Assembly: GCA_026014515.1 (NCBI GenBank)
Contig: JAOZIG010000316.1
Location: 1 to 14,414, forward strand
Source: Candidatus Bathyarchaeota archaeon
GTDB lineage: Archaea; Thermoproteota; Bathyarchaeia; TCS64
Reading direction: 5' to 3'
DNA length: 14,414 bases
The notes beneath the pieces are model-generated. The model was not told the origin of the DNA, searched no databases, and saw only the letters and a program-made list of their open reading frames with translations. The translations under genes and the position numbers were made by a program. Of this stretch, positions 1-6,863 are shown piece after piece (the first letter of the stretch is position 1; each line of letters begins with the position of its first letter).

Positions 1-1290
1 AACATACCGCAGCTATGGCGTGAGACAATTAAAGGAATAGAATGGGCGAGTGAAAGGGCTCAGAGTATAGGTATTGATACTTGGGGTGTAGATTTTGGGT
101 TACTGGATGCTCAAGGAAACCTCATAGAAGACCCTGTGCATTATCGTGATCCCCGTAGCGAGGGTATGATGGATTGGGTCTTCAAACGCATTCCCAGACG
201 TGAGATTTTCAACAAAACTGGGCTCCAGTTCCTAACCGCGAACACATTGTACCAGCTTGCGAGCCTATCAAGGCGTCGTAAAAAGTTCCTATCAAATGCA
301 GAGGCATATCTGGGGTTCCCAGACCTCTTCAACTACTGGTTGACAGGTGAGAAACGAGGCGAATACACACATGCATCAACGACACAATGCTTTAACCCAG
401 TGACTCAGAGCTGGGACCATGATATTCTTGAGGCAATAGGGGTATCACCTGATATTTTCCCTGAGATCGTTTACCCGGGCTCGATTCTTGGGGTCATGAA
501 GAACATCAGTGTATCAGTGCCAGCCTGTCATGATACAGGCAGCGCGGTAGTTGCGGTACCTTGTACTGAATTTGATTTCGTTTACCTGAGTAGCGGTACG
601 TGGAGCCTCATGGGAACCGAGACCAAGCAGCCAGTCATTAATGACAGAGTCTATAATGAGAACTTTACAAACGAGGCTGGAGCAGAGAAAACTAACAGGC
701 TTCTCAGAAATCTCCCCGGGTTATGGTTTGAACAAGAACTCGTACGAGAATGGACCAGCAAAGGCTCACCAGTAACCCACGATGATGTAGCAAAGATGGC
801 GGCTGGTGCCACACCATTCAGATCAATTATCAACCCAGCTGACAGACGCTTCAACCCACCCGGCGAGATGACGCCACGAATAGTCGAGTGTTGCCGAGAC
901 CTAGGTGAGCCTGAGCCTCAGAGCATGGGTGAACACATCAGATGCGTCTACGACAGCCTAGCACTAAGCTACAGGTACTGCATTGATCAGCTTGAGTACA
1001 TCACTGGTAAACACTATGATGTGATCCACGTGGTTGGCGGTGGTGCATTGAACGCTTTCCTGAACCAGTTAACAGCAGAAGTTACTGGTCGAAGCGTTAT
1101 TGCTGGTCCCGTTGAGGCAGCGACGCTGGGTAACGCGATTGTTCAGTACAAGTCCATTGGACTCCTTAGAGATGTTGCTGAGGCACGTAGTATCCTCAAG
1201 GAGACCTTGGAGCTTAGGACGTATGAGCCTCAGGGTGGCTTGGACTGGGAAAACGCCTATACGCGTTACAGGGCATTGATAGAACCATGA
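1..1290 (+). CDS. rhaB: Rhamnulokinase-like FGGY carbohydrate kinase, 5' end outside the window
   Basis: This cytoplasmic sugar kinase probably phosphorylates L-rhamnulose with ATP, the second step of L-rhamnose breakdown. The frame is open from base 1 (429 codons visible), so the GTG at 136 is internal and roughly 50-60 N-terminal residues, including the first phosphate-binding loop, lie upstream. Visible blocks are typical of rhamnulokinases: GIDTWGVDFGLLD near codons 29-41, HYRDPR, FPDLFNYWLTG, and the EYTHASTTQ block. The probable catalytic Asp is in CHDTGSA (codon 178, bases 532-534). The ATP-site motifs are SSGTWSLMG and, near bases 1033-1065, VVGGGALNAFLNQL. The last codon overlaps the next gene by ATGA. 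No rhamnose isomerase or rhamnulose-phosphate aldolase of the RhaD type is in view. The FGGY assignment is firm; the exact sugar is inferred from the motifs. Confidence 0.87.
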   Translation, partial: NIPQLWRETIKGIEWASERAQSIGIDTWGVDFGLLDAQGNLIEDPVHYRDPRSEGMMDWVFKRIPRREIFNKTGLQFLTANTLYQLASLSRRRKKFLSNAEAYLGFPDLFNYWLTGEKRGEYTHASTTQCFNPVTQSWDHDILEAIGVSPDIFPEIVYPGSILGVMKNISVSVPACHDTGSAVVAVPCTEFDFVYLSSGTWSLMGTETKQPVINDRVYNENFTNEAGAEKTNRLLRNLPGLWFEQELVREWTSKGSPVTHDDVAKMAAGATPFRSIINPADRRFNPPGEMTPRIVECCRDLGEPEPQSMGEHIRCVYDSLALSYRYCIDQLEYITGKHYDVIHVVGGGALNAFLNQLTAEVTGRSVIAGPVEAATLGNAIVQYKSIGLLRDVAEARSILKETLELRTYEPQGGLDWENAYTRYRALIEP

Positions 1291-1778
1291 TAATCGGGCT
1301 CATCTCAGACACCCATGACAACCTCCCCTACATCAAGAAAGCAATAGAGAAACTCAAAGAGGAACACGTCAAACTGGTCCTCCACGCTGGCGATTATATA
1401 TCGCCTTTCACCGCCAAACCCTACGCAGAGCTAGATGTACCAGTTATCGGCGTCTTTGGTAACAACTGCGCCGAGACAGAACACCTCAAAAGAGTATACG
1501 CTGAAGTGGGGTGCGACCTACGAGGATACTTCACTGAAGTTGAAGCAGATAGACTCAAGATAGCGTTACTCCATGGGCACCGCCAAAAAGACCTAGACAA
1601 GGCGCTCAATGGAGACTATGATGTAATCATCAGGGGCCACAGTCACAGGTCATCAATAATAGAGGAAAACGGAAAACTAGTAGTGAACCCGGGTGAGGTA
1701 TGCGGATACGTCTCAGGCACCAACAGCATTGGGTTCCTTGATACTGAGAAAAGGTTCGCTTGGATAGCTGAAATCTAG
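1287..1778 (+). CDS. YfcE/MJ0936-family metallophosphoesterase
   Basis: This small calcineurin-like phosphodiesterase has 163 residues, the usual length for the family. All metal-binding blocks are present in order: SDTHDN (D8, H10), HAGD (D36), GNN (N59), LLHGH (H96, H98) and GHSH (H118, H120), followed by the family signature VNPGE at 133-137. Relatives are Mn/Ni-dependent phosphodiesterases active on model bis-phosphoesters, with physiological substrate mostly unknown. The ATG at 1287 overlaps the kinase stop (ATGA) and has no clear Shine-Dalgarno sequence, so translational coupling to the kinase is likely. Its stop codon shares the bases CTAG (1775-1778) with the stop of the convergent M20 gene. 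The fold is certain; the role beside a sugar kinase is unknown. Confidence 0.9.
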   Translation: MIIGLISDTHDNLPYIKKAIEKLKEEHVKLVLHAGDYISPFTAKPYAELDVPVIGVFGNNCAETEHLKRVYAEVGCDLRGYFTEVEADRLKIALLHGHRQKDLDKALNGDYDVIIRGHSHRSSIIEENGKLVVNPGEVCGYVSGTNSIGFLDTEKRFAWIAEI

Positions 1779-2950
1779 GCGCAGAAGCGTTTAATGACTT
1801 CTGTCTGAACCGTTGCAGCGTTATAGACTGTGTCTAGGTCAACCCATTCTACAGCTCCATGGTAGCCCTTACCGCTGGGGCCATAAGCCACAGCCGGTAT
1901 TCCTTTACCGTATATGATCTGTGTATCCATCCAGCCAGAGCCACCGACAAACCTTGGTTCAACGCCTGTCTTTATTGATTCTTCTCGTAGAAGCTTGCAG
2001 ATTTCCTCTTCTTGGCTGATCTCCATGGGTCCACGATAGAACGTGATCTCATAATCTGCCTTGAACTTGGGATCGCCTTCGCTGAGGCTCTTGAGGAGGT
2101 TCTGCATCTCCATCTCAACATCGTTCTGGTTCTCACCGGGAATCAACCTGCGCTCTATCTCTAGCTTACATTTATCCGGATAGGTGCTAAGCTCCTGTCC
2201 ACCACTGATTATACTGGCGTGAACACTGCCGGGTCCAACAAGTTGATGATGTTCTTCCTCTAGTATGCTCTGAATCGCCTCTAATCCGATGAGCACGTGC
2301 CCCATCTTCGCGATAGCGTCTACTCCGATCTTGTATGCGCTACCATGTGCCGCAAATCCATGGGTGACCACATCGATCCAAGCGAAGCCCTTGTGAGCAA
2401 CCTGAATATTGGACTCTGTGGGCTCGCCTATGATTGCCGCATCAACCCGCATATCCTTCATCAAATGCTCCGTGCCGATGCTGGCAAACTCCTCATCACA
2501 GACACCAGCTAATACAATATCCCCACGTAACTCGATTCCCTGCTCAACGATGGCGTCAATCGCTGCCATGGATGCCGCGAGACCTCCTTTCATGTCTGCG
2601 CTGCCCCTACCATAGAGCTTGTTTCCCTCGATCTTGGGGTCAAAGGGATCGATGGTCATGTAATCAACGCCCACGGTGTCTGTGTGCCCGTTGAGCATCA
2701 GGGATTTTCCTACTCCACTGCCCTTCAGTACACCTACAGCGTTTACTCTGCCCGGTTCAATATCTGTGAGGGTGGCTTTCATTCCATGGGCGGTCATCCA
2801 TTCTTTGAGGTATTCGGCTATCTCTGCCTCTCCGGCTGCTCCGGGTACCAGTGATGGGTTTACTGAGTCTATCTTCACCATATCTTTGAGGAGTTTGACT
2901 AGCCTTGCTTCATCTATGCCTGTGCTCAACTTGATCAGGAAACAGTGCAT
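1775..2950 (-). CDS. M20-family metallohydrolase (ArgE/DapE/carboxypeptidase type)
   Basis: This is a di-zinc amidohydrolase or peptidase, 391 residues from the chosen ATG at 2950. The metal site is complete: NGHTDTV (H89, D91), GRGSADMKGG (D119), CDEE (E153 general base, E154), GEPTE (E176) and GYHGAVE near the C-terminus (H364). AAHGSA (H202) in the lid domain matches the His that completes the partner active site in dimeric relatives. The family removes acyl groups from amino acids (ArgE, DapE, aminoacylase) or trims peptides; the motifs do not choose among these. The frame stays open upstream to a possible ATG at 3031, but that extension would overlap the preceding gene and adds no family sequence. 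A TTG at 2929 is another possible start. The gene begins 25 bases after the TPP-enzyme stop, so the two are probably co-transcribed. Confidence 0.88.
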   Translation of the reverse strand: MHCFLIKLSTGIDEARLVKLLKDMVKIDSVNPSLVPGAAGEAEIAEYLKEWMTAHGMKATLTDIEPGRVNAVGVLKGSGVGKSLMLNGHTDTVGVDYMTIDPFDPKIEGNKLYGRGSADMKGGLAASMAAIDAIVEQGIELRGDIVLAGVCDEEFASIGTEHLMKDMRVDAAIIGEPTESNIQVAHKGFAWIDVVTHGFAAHGSAYKIGVDAIAKMGHVLIGLEAIQSILEEEHHQLVGPGSVHASIISGGQELSTYPDKCKLEIERRLIPGENQNDVEMEMQNLLKSLSEGDPKFKADYEITFYRGPMEISQEEEICKLLREESIKTGVEPRFVGGSGWMDTQIIYGKGIPAVAYGPSGKGYHGAVEWVDLDTVYNAATVQTEVIKRFCA

Positions 2951-2975
2951 CCAGAGTAGAAAAAATAAGTGGTGA

Positions 2976-4625
2976 TTAGCTTCGTACCCAGCCCGGATAG
3001 ACGGGGTACTTGCTACAGATAACCTCCACAAGATACGGCTTACCCGCCTTGTTCTTCTCTAAACCACGCCTCAATGCACCAGCCACCTCATCTGAGTCAT
3101 CAACACGCTCACCATCAAAGCCAAGAGCCTCGGCAACCTTAGCCGTGCTCTGGGTCGTGCTGGGTGTTAACTCGTAGGTGTATGGGCTGTGTCCTTTGCC
3201 CCAGAAGCCGGGTCCATAGCCGCCGAATCCATCGTTGTTGATGTGTAACGTGGTTATTCCAAGCTTGTTTCGTACCATGGCTTCCCAGTTACCCATCTGG
3301 TAACCCACACCAGCATCACCAGTAACGCTGACAACCTCCCAGTCAGGGTAAACCAGCTTTGCCCCCATGGCACCAGCGAGTCCATATCCCAACGTGGTCA
3401 CGTTTCCCCAGCCGAGGAAACCGTGAGGTATCCTTGACTCGTAGACTGTGCTTAGTTGGTCCCTTGTGTTGCCTGATTCATGGGTTACGAGGCTCTTCTG
3501 CATGTCGATGACGTTCATTATCTCTGCGTAGACCCTGTATGGGTTGATGGGTTTCTCACTTGACTCCATCAATGGACTATACTTTTCCCTCTTGACTCGT
3601 TTCGCGTCATCTATCATCTTGATTAGTCCATCATCTTTCTTGGGTGCTCCCTGTTTCTCAAGCTCAGAGATCAACTGATTTAGCACAAGTTTCGCGTCAC
3701 CTAGAATGGCGTGATCAACGGCATAGTCCCTGTTCAGGTCATGGGGATCATTTGTCACCTGTATAATCTTCTTATGCAACGCGTCTGGAATCGTGTGCAT
3801 GAATCCACACGCAGTATATCCTACACCAATCGTCAACACCAGATCAGCGCGTTTCAGGAAACGCTCGGCGGGCTCACCCCTGACACCAAGGGATAACTCA
3901 TGGTTCTCAGGGAATAGACTCTTTCCTTTTAGTGTAGTAAGCACTGGGAGATGCGCCATCTCTGCGAATCGTTTTAGCTCATCAACAGCATCAGCGCTGA
4001 AGACCCCTTGACCGACCCAGAGAAGGGGTTTCTCAGCCTTCTTCAACGCTTTTACTGCTTTTTCAATATCTTTGGGGTCTCCCATGCTTCGCCAACCCTT
4101 TACAGGCACATATGGGTACTCTGTGGGGTCGTATTCTTTGAGTTCTCTTGGTACCTCTAAGAGGACTGGGCTGGGTCGTCCTGTTCTTAGTTCTGTGAAT
4201 GCTCTGCGCATGTACTCTGGTACCCTCTCAGCAGAGTTGATGTATCCTATCCACTTGGTGACGCTCCTGAACCCTTCTTGGATACTGTATCTTTCACGTC
4301 CAAGCACACTAGGTGGCACACCATCCGTCAAACACAGCAATGGAACAGAGTCCTCATACGCTTCTGCCATCGCCCCATACGCCATCTGGGTACCTGCAGC
4401 GTTCACTCCACCCATCACGGTACAGACGCCAATCTGTTTACCGTTACTTACTCGTCCAATCGCGTCAGCTACAGAGACCGCGTAGCGTTCATCCCTTACC
4501 ATGAATAGCTCTGGGGCGCCTTCCTCACCCACGGCGTTATTGATGTGGCTTGTGGGGAATGTGCAGACCCGTTTGATGCCTTCAGCTTCTAGGATGTTTA
4601 CCAACCCGTTTACAGCTTTAACCAT
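2976..4625 (-). CDS. Thiamine-diphosphate-dependent enzyme, acetolactate synthase-like
   Basis: This is a 549-residue enzyme with the usual Pyr-central-PP domain order of the acetolactate synthase/benzoylformate decarboxylase superfamily. The Pyr domain carries the catalytic Glu that activates the cofactor: E46 in VRDERYAV. It is followed by MGGVNAAG at the position of the GPG loop. The PP domain has the GDG-N26-NN cofactor and Mg motif as VTGDAGVGYQ (G436, D437) and INND (N463, N464). The residues C-terminal to it, including GGYGPGFWGKG, should line the substrate pocket. Biosynthetic acetolactate synthase normally lies beside a small regulatory subunit or ilvC; here the partner is an M20 hydrolase. 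Related activities such as glyoxylate carboligase, 2-oxoacid decarboxylase or sulfopyruvate decarboxylase therefore remain open. ATG at 4625 follows a leader from the TATA region near 4680. The superfamily is clear; the substrate is unknown. Confidence 0.85.
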   Translation of the reverse strand: MVKAVNGLVNILEAEGIKRVCTFPTSHINNAVGEEGAPELFMVRDERYAVSVADAIGRVSNGKQIGVCTVMGGVNAAGTQMAYGAMAEAYEDSVPLLCLTDGVPPSVLGRERYSIQEGFRSVTKWIGYINSAERVPEYMRRAFTELRTGRPSPVLLEVPRELKEYDPTEYPYVPVKGWRSMGDPKDIEKAVKALKKAEKPLLWVGQGVFSADAVDELKRFAEMAHLPVLTTLKGKSLFPENHELSLGVRGEPAERFLKRADLVLTIGVGYTACGFMHTIPDALHKKIIQVTNDPHDLNRDYAVDHAILGDAKLVLNQLISELEKQGAPKKDDGLIKMIDDAKRVKREKYSPLMESSEKPINPYRVYAEIMNVIDMQKSLVTHESGNTRDQLSTVYESRIPHGFLGWGNVTTLGYGLAGAMGAKLVYPDWEVVSVTGDAGVGYQMGNWEAMVRNKLGITTLHINNDGFGGYGPGFWGKGHSPYTYELTPSTTQSTAKVAEALGFDGERVDDSDEVAGALRRGLEKNKAGKPYLVEVICSKYPVYPGWVRS

Positions 4626-4677
4626 AGAATCACTGGTTATCTGTGCGGGTATGTGTGGAAAAAACTATCGAGACCCA

Positions 4678-4686
4678 TATATAATA
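4678..4686. promoter_or_regulatory. Shared TATA region of a divergent promoter
   Basis: TATATAATA lies in the 89-base gap between two divergent starts, 35 bases before the antitoxin ATG (4715) and about 55 before the TPP-enzyme ATG (4625). Being nearly self-complementary, it could serve both directions or mark two overlapping archaeal TATA boxes. This is inferred from position and composition only. Confidence 0.5.
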
Positions 4687-4715
4687 CAGTATTGTATTAC
4701 AAATTGGTATTACAA
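4683..4715. promoter_or_regulatory. Repeat cluster overlapping the vapB start, candidate autoregulatory operator
   Basis: Two adjacent perfect inverted repeats are visible: AATAC-A-GTATT (4683-4693) and TTGTA-T-TACAA (4692-4702). The second is followed by a near copy, TTGGTATTACAA, at 4704-4715, ending on the first base of the antitoxin ATG. The nonamer GTATTACAA recurs 13 bases apart (4694-4702 and 4707-4715). Ribbon-helix-helix antitoxins usually bind short palindromes at their own promoter. This cluster sits between the TATA region and the start codon, so it is a good operator candidate, but binding is inferred. Confidence 0.55.
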
Positions 4716-4945
4716 TGGCTAAGTATGTGACAATCTCCGCACGAATCCTTGAAGAGAAAAAGAAAGAGATGGAAAAATACAACCTCCAACCCACAGAAAT
4801 CATCAGAGACGCCATAGACAACGAGATAAAACTCAGAAAAGCCCAAGAAATCAAACAAAAACTCGAAACAGTAAGCAGCGAACTCGCCAAAGTCAACCCA
4901 GACGAGACCGCGGAACTCATCAGAGAAGAACGTGACAAACGATGA
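4715..4945 (+). CDS. vapB: VapB-like ribbon-helix-helix antitoxin
   Basis: This is a 76-residue small protein. Its N-terminus (residues 4-11, YVTISARI) matches the DNA-contacting beta strand of ribbon-helix-helix repressors, followed by helices with the EIIRDAIDNEI segment. The very charged C-terminal half is probably an extended helix that wraps the toxin. The gene overlaps the next ATG by four bases (ATGA), the standard arrangement of an antitoxin followed by its PIN toxin. Its role would be to neutralise the RNase and, with it, repress the shared promoter; the repeat cluster just upstream fits that. CopG/RHH type is favoured over AbrB type because of the short single strand plus two helices. 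Confidence 0.82.
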   Translation: MAKYVTISARILEEKKKEMEKYNLQPTEIIRDAIDNEIKLRKAQEIKQKLETVSSELAKVNPDETAELIREERDKR

Positions 4946-5337
4946 AACTACTCTTCGACGCCTCTTCCATATTCAACTCACTAGTGGCACGCAGACCAGC
5001 GCCAATGATCGATCAATATACCCTTGACTTTACCCGGTACGAGTTACTGAACGTAATATGGAAACACTACACGTTACTACACACCTTTAACCGTGAGACC
5101 TTTGACGCCCTACTCCAGTCATCTGTTCAAATCCTCACAGAAATGACCCAGCTATCCATAAACGGAATCGAAAATAAAGCCATGGAAACCGCCGTAACCA
5201 ACGGTATAAGCCTCCATGACTCAGCATACATCAGTCTGGCAAAGGAAAACCAATGCACACTAGTAACTGAGGATAAAAAGATGAGAAAAATAAGCCTTGA
5301 ACTAGGCTTACCGGTTGTTTCAATAAAAGATGTTTAG
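4942..5337 (+). CDS. vapC: VapC-like PIN-domain ribonuclease toxin
   Basis: This is a 131-residue PIN-domain protein. The four acidic residues that bind Mg and cut RNA are in place: D6 (LLFDASS), E34 (TRYELLNVIW), D93 (LHDSAYISLA) and D111 (LVTEDKKM). The length and the closing strand VVSIKDV are normal for VapC. Known relatives cleave tRNA or rRNA and arrest growth until the antitoxin is restored; the target here cannot be read from sequence. Translation is probably coupled to vapB through ATGA. The stop is one base from the stop of the convergent htpX gene. All catalytic residues are intact, so the toxin should be active. Confidence 0.88.
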   Translation: MKLLFDASSIFNSLVARRPAPMIDQYTLDFTRYELLNVIWKHYTLLHTFNRETFDALLQSSVQILTEMTQLSINGIENKAMETAVTNGISLHDSAYISLAKENQCTLVTEDKKMRKISLELGLPVVSIKDV

Positions 5338-5338
5338 G

Positions 5339-6241
5339 TTACATCGCGCGTAGCCGTTTGACGCGTTCTTCAATGGGTGGATGAGTACTGTAGACTGCAT
5401 CCAATGCAGTCTTGTTAGGGTCGCTGATGAAGAGGTGGCTCACTGATTCGCTTACCTTCATATTACCGCTGTTCAGCTTTCCTATCTTCTCCAATGCATC
5501 CGCTAAACCATCTGGGTAACGAGTTAGCTCCGCCGCTGAAGCATCAGCGAGGAACTCTCTACGTCTACTTACCGCTAACTGGACTAGTCTTGTAGCGATT
5601 GGTGCGAAGATAGCTAAGAGAAAGCCTACTACGATGATTATCAGACCAAGTTGTCCGCTGTCTCTGTCGCGTTTGCTTCTACGTCCACCCCACCAGTAAC
5701 TTCTGAGAATCATGTTGCTCAGGATACCAGCGATGCCGACAAGCACTGCAACAAGAGTCATGAATTGAACATCCCTGTTCTTGATGTGGCTGATCTCGTG
5801 TGCTATGACGCCTTCAAGCTCTTGACGGTCAAGAGTATCAAGCAAACCCTGTGTGACCGCTATGCTGGCGTTTTCAGGGTCTTTTCCTGTCGCGTATGCG
5901 TTGAGTTCTCTGCTTGGCATCACGTAGACATCAGGCTTGGGTATACCAGCGCCTATGGCTAAGCCCTCAACAGTGTCATTGAGATAGATGTATCTTGAAC
6001 CTGTGGCTGGCTGTGCGTTTGTTGACATGAGTACTACTCTGTCACCGTACTGGTAGCTGCTCCAAGTGTAGATGAAGGTGATAATCACCCCCACAGGCAC
6101 CATGAAGTATACGCTAGTTGGGTCCCAGATGTAGCTGATTGACACGATCAACGCGAATAAAATAGCGCTAACTACCACCGCTAGTAGTAGGCTGTCCCGC
6201 TTATTGCGGGACTGCTCATCGTGGAAGCTACGTCTCTCCAT
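5339..6241 (-). CDS. htpX: HtpX-like M48 membrane zinc metalloprotease
   Basis: This is a 300-residue membrane protease. Two N-terminal hydrophobic segments (about 17-38 and 44-62) precede the catalytic core with HEISH (H148, E149, H152) and the third zinc ligand E229 in RRREFLADASAAEL. Two further hydrophobic stretches (about 160-178 and 198-220) split the core as in HtpX. The STHPPIEERV block near the C-terminus is the family signature. HtpX degrades misfolded membrane proteins with its active site facing the cytoplasm. The ATG follows the lemA stop by one base, with an SD-like AAGGTAGAG inside the end of lemA, so the pair forms an operon. lemA-htpX adjacency is widely conserved. Confidence 0.93.
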   Translation of the reverse strand: MERRSFHDEQSRNKRDSLLLAVVVSAILFALIVSISYIWDPTSVYFMVPVGVIITFIYTWSSYQYGDRVVLMSTNAQPATGSRYIYLNDTVEGLAIGAGIPKPDVYVMPSRELNAYATGKDPENASIAVTQGLLDTLDRQELEGVIAHEISHIKNRDVQFMTLVAVLVGIAGILSNMILRSYWWGGRRSKRDRDSGQLGLIIIVVGFLLAIFAPIATRLVQLAVSRRREFLADASAAELTRYPDGLADALEKIGKLNSGNMKVSESVSHLFISDPNKTALDAVYSTHPPIEERVKRLRAM

Positions 6242-6242
6242 T

Positions 6243-6791
6243 CTAGAACTCTACCTTCGGGGCGGTTCTTGCCTCGTCTGGGATCTCTAGGAACTCGTGT
6301 TTGCCTCTTCCACCTGCGAACCATACGCCAGGTATGGTTGTTATCAGGTTGTTAAAGTCTAGCACTGACTCGTTGTAGAACTGTCTCGCGTAGGCGATCT
6401 TGTTCTCGATTCCCTCTAGCTGCTCCTGTAGTAGCGTAAAGTTACTTGATGCCTTGAGGTCTGGGTATGCCTCCGCTACAGCGAATAATCTGCCCAGTGC
6501 CTGTGTTAGCATAGCGTCTGCTTCTACCCTTGCCTGTCGGCTGCCCTCGACCATGCCTGCTCTTGCTTTGGCGATGTTGTCGAAGATTTCCTTCTCGTGG
6601 CTTGCGTAGCCTTTGACGGTGTTAACAAGGTTGGGTACCAAGTCGTATCTTTTCTGTAGCTGTACGTCTATCTGTGCCCATGCTTCCTCGATCCTGTTTT
6701 CGAGGGTTCTGATCCTGTTATAGTAGTTGACATAGAGTAAGACTAGGGCTCCACCGATTACAACGACGGCGCCTATTAGTGTCCATAACAT
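6243..6791 (-). CDS. lemA: LemA family membrane-anchored helical protein
   Basis: This 182-residue protein is of ordinary length for the family. One hydrophobic N-terminal segment (about 3-21) anchors a mostly helical soluble domain. The LemA signature is clear: YYNRIRTLENRIEEAWAQID, then QKRYDLVPNLVNTVKGYA, with YPDLKA and the NNLITTIPG segment near the end. Its biochemical job is unresolved in the family, but it is repeatedly found next to HtpX and is thought to act with it in the envelope. The start is supported by an AGGTGA Shine-Dalgarno (6802-6807) ten bases upstream and a TATA box beyond it. Confidence 0.93.
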   Translation of the reverse strand: MLWTLIGAVVVIGGALVLLYVNYYNRIRTLENRIEEAWAQIDVQLQKRYDLVPNLVNTVKGYASHEKEIFDNIAKARAGMVEGSRQARVEADAMLTQALGRLFAVAEAYPDLKASSNFTLLQEQLEGIENKIAYARQFYNESVLDFNNLITTIPGVWFAGGRGKHEFLEIPDEARTAPKVEF

Positions 6792-6829
6792 GTGTTTTGT
6801 TTCACCTAATATGAATGGTTGAACCTATG

Positions 6830-6838
6830 GTTATAAAC
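6830..6838 (-). promoter_or_regulatory. TATA box for lemA-htpX
   Basis: On the minus strand the bases read GTTTATAAC, centred 43 bases before the lemA ATG. Transcription about 26 bases downstream would begin near 6808 and leave a leader of about 17 bases, nearly all of it the AGGTGA ribosome site and spacer. The spacing fits an archaeal promoter. Confidence 0.5.
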
Positions 6839-6863
6839 GATATTCAGAATTTGATCAGAATCT

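Noticed and set aside
2951..3031. 27-residue extension of the M20 protein up to ATG 3031
   Set aside because: It would overlap the TPP-enzyme coding end in another frame and adds residues with no match to the M20 N-terminus.
4630..4938. 102-codon minus-strand frame opposite vapB
   Set aside because: It is the mirror of the vapB coding sequence, giving a Ser/Leu-rich translation with no family features, and vapB has clear RHH features and operon context.
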